Part shown: positions 6,501 to 6,973 of the stretch, piece by piece
Position numbering within the stretch: the stretch's first letter is position 1
Layout of the letters: each line of letters starts with the position of its first letter
Origin: DATKXU01 sp035528905
GTDB taxonomy: Bacteria; Armatimonadota; UBA5829; DTJY01
Assembly (NCBI GenBank): GCA_035528905.1
Contig: DATKXU010000091.1
Coordinates: forward strand, 1 to 6,973
DNA: 6,973 bases
Reading direction: 5' to 3'
Translations under genes and position numbers: made by a program
The notes under the pieces: model-generated
What the model saw: the letters and a program-made list of their open reading frames with translations, nothing else
What the model was told of the DNA's origin: nothing
The model's database searches: none

Positions 6501-6973
6501 CGGGCGTGACAATGCGTCGGCTCGGAATCACATCAATCGCAAACTCACCTCGCGTTGCGATAACCGAACCGGTCGCACTGGCCCCTCGACCGCCCTTGTC
6601 TACGACGTACGCCTCGACGCTGAACTCCTGGTCGGCGTCCCAGGCATCATCTTCCTCCGGCTGCTTCCAGTCGGCAGGGAACTCGATCACAGCTTCGCCG
6701 TTCGAATTGGTATGGACGACAACCTCATTCACGATCTCCCCATAGCCGCCATAGTCTTCGTAGCCCTCATAGCCTTCCTCGAACCCTTCTTCCTCATCAG
6801 TCTCGAAAGGCCAGTATGGGGATCGGCGGATCAAGTAGCTGACCCGCGCGTTCGCCAGTGGCGCCCCGAAATAGTAGCTTGCAGATATCCTGGCTCGAAT
6901 CATATCTCCGCGCACATATCGTTTCCGCGGGAAGCTGATCCTCACGCTGAACTCCGGTTTCCGGTAAGAGGCG
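3562..6973 (-). CDS. Bacterial alpha-2-macroglobulin-like protein (N-terminus beyond window)
   Basis: Stop TGA at 3564-3562. The frame is open to the right edge, and the residues before the GTG at 6945 (YRKPEFSV) already belong to the macroglobulin fold, so the true start is outside the window. Numbering from that GTG gives 1127 residues: MG-type beta domains at 1-130 (RYVRGDMIRARI), 134-237 and 248-330; a domain with an inserted bait-like segment at 340-450 (VVDEAIYAIAED then FLDTAFW); the conserved macroglobulin block 448-540 (TDSNGEAAVSFQLPDNLTTW); the helical thioester domain at about 630-900 with YPYGCTEQT, thioester Cys660 and Gln663; and C-terminal beta domains at 905-1127 (VEDFIPAGCEIADRG). 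Bacterial members sit at the cell surface or in the periplasm and trap attacking proteases after bait cleavage and thioester activation. The signal peptide or lipobox that would decide location is not in view. Residues 48-71 are an acidic, Tyr/Gly-rich insert. The gene overlaps the VanW gene by 4 nt. No pbpC-like gene, a frequent partner in proteobacteria, is visible. Confidence 0.95.
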   Translation of the reverse strand, partial: ASYRKPEFSVRISFPRKRYVRGDMIRARISASYYFGAPLANARVSYLIRRSPYWPFETDEEEGFEEGYEGYEDYGGYGEIVNEVVVHTNSNGEAVIEFPADWKQPEEDDAWDADQEFSVEAYVVDKGGRGASATGSVIATRGEFAIDVIPSRRIVTPGAPVTVSILAMDYDKRPVKKQSVAVLVGRERWRNGESRFEQFQKKRLTTDDSGRASMRFSARRSGGMRVIAKSRDKRGNNIVASTYVWSYAAAYEEDIRYPDLQIVTDKKTYDPGDTAKILINTKSPGATALVTVEGTRVYNRITVHLKNRTTMVQIPVMSEYKPNFYIGVCFVRNKSFVNQQARAKVSLRAQSLRIKIEPNKLKYRPGEDATYRIKVTDSSGRPASAELSIGVVDEAIYAIAEDHTKPILDYFYVRKPNQVDTKFSFPQIYLSDSDKAGRVLARSTPLNIRIRKRFLDTAFWNPSVLTDSNGEAAVSFQLPDNLTTWRTTVRGVTIDTSCGEARNTVVAGQDFLVRLEVPRFLVQSDNSTVTAVVHNYTGRNQRANVDLKAPGLSVQGKARRRVLVRDGGSERLDWQIYAPRPGSFEITVRAAGETAGDAMQLALPVYPHGAERQTVRTGAMSGSTAVKLNVQVRRDSISGTTCLRVRLAPSLAAAMLGSLDYLAQYPYGCTEQTISSFLPDVFLSRSFRELGMRNAKLEAELPDMVTKGLFRLYRFQLDDGGWSWCEYGESDPWMTAYVCYGLVQAREAGFPVNIAVLRSGLERLSEHMRTENLDIDEKAFGCYVLTLGGLRVDNQLKRIASMRVLSPETLALLTLSFTHEGKIEEGKAVLRRLFECAAVEPGMIHWGSPEGFDGGDIEATALSLQAVLKIDPNDPRALEIVRWLMRQRQVDAWYSTRDTAMVLYAVSEFLKVSKELNPDFDAKVLVNGKVAAAVHFDRNSVFLPEFEVELTSRDLLKGRNSLEIRKAGVGNLYYSTKLTQYVARDYMPSTVTGAGLSITRQYFNPPSRFYEQSADQRIGSPVEGCRAGDVILVRLIVTANARVRHLLVEDFIPAGCEIADRGHVSSWEWDNWWIGQDVRDEKISFYVDELWRGQHVIEYQMRAGFSGIYHALPAQVFAMYEPKVRASTEETEFAIR
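4957..4968 (-). other. Thioester motif codons (Cys-Thr-Glu-Gln) of the macroglobulin
   Basis: Codons TGC ACC GAG CAG encode CTEQ in the context YPYGCTEQT. The Cys and Gln that form the internal thioester in alpha-2-macroglobulins and complement C3 are both kept, so the protein should be able to attach covalently to a target. The motif class (CxEQ) is established knowledge; activity is inferred. Confidence 0.85.

Noticed and set aside
6943..6945. GTG at 6945 as the start of the macroglobulin.
   Set aside because: The frame remains open upstream and the upstream residues YRKPEFSV belong to the same beta domain. No signal peptide follows the GTG.

Overview
The window holds parts or all of three genes, all on the minus strand, from what looks like a bacterium of moderately high GC content. 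The gene set (a secreted multidomain metallophosphoesterase, a VanW-family protein and a large bacterial alpha-2-macroglobulin) and the C-terminal modules of the phosphoesterase (OB-like repeats followed by a WNLLSLPGQP…DPDP…VFG segment) resemble what I recall from Armatimonadota and similar environmental lineages. That assignment is inferred from remembered sequence style, not from a search.

Layout in transcription order, right to left. (1) 6973-3562: alpha-2-macroglobulin-like protein. Its N-terminus lies beyond the right edge, because the frame is open to the last base. The thioester motif CTEQ is intact. (2) 3565-2789: a complete 258-residue VanW-family protein. Its ATG overlaps the macroglobulin TGA (ATGA), so the two are almost certainly co-transcribed and translationally coupled. 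(3) 2788-2454: non-coding, with nothing recognisable. (4) 2453-2288: a near-consensus sigma-70-type promoter (TTGACA, 17 bp, TAGAAT) and a leader of about 130 nt containing dyads and an imperfect repeat. (5) 2287-1: a secreted metallophosphoesterase with all five metal-site motifs. Its C-terminus runs off the left edge.

All three products appear to act outside the cytoplasm. The macroglobulin is expected to trap proteases at the cell surface. VanW is a cell-envelope protein of unknown biochemical role. The phosphoesterase is expected to hydrolyse an extracellular phosphoester. The macroglobulin and VanW genes form one transcription unit. The phosphoesterase has its own promoter, so a functional link to the other two is only suggested by proximity.

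I see no RNA genes, CRISPR arrays, insertion sequences or phage genes. The most unusual points are the macroglobulin-VanW coupling, the structured leader of the phosphoesterase, and the phosphoesterase domain architecture. None of them proves a new system.
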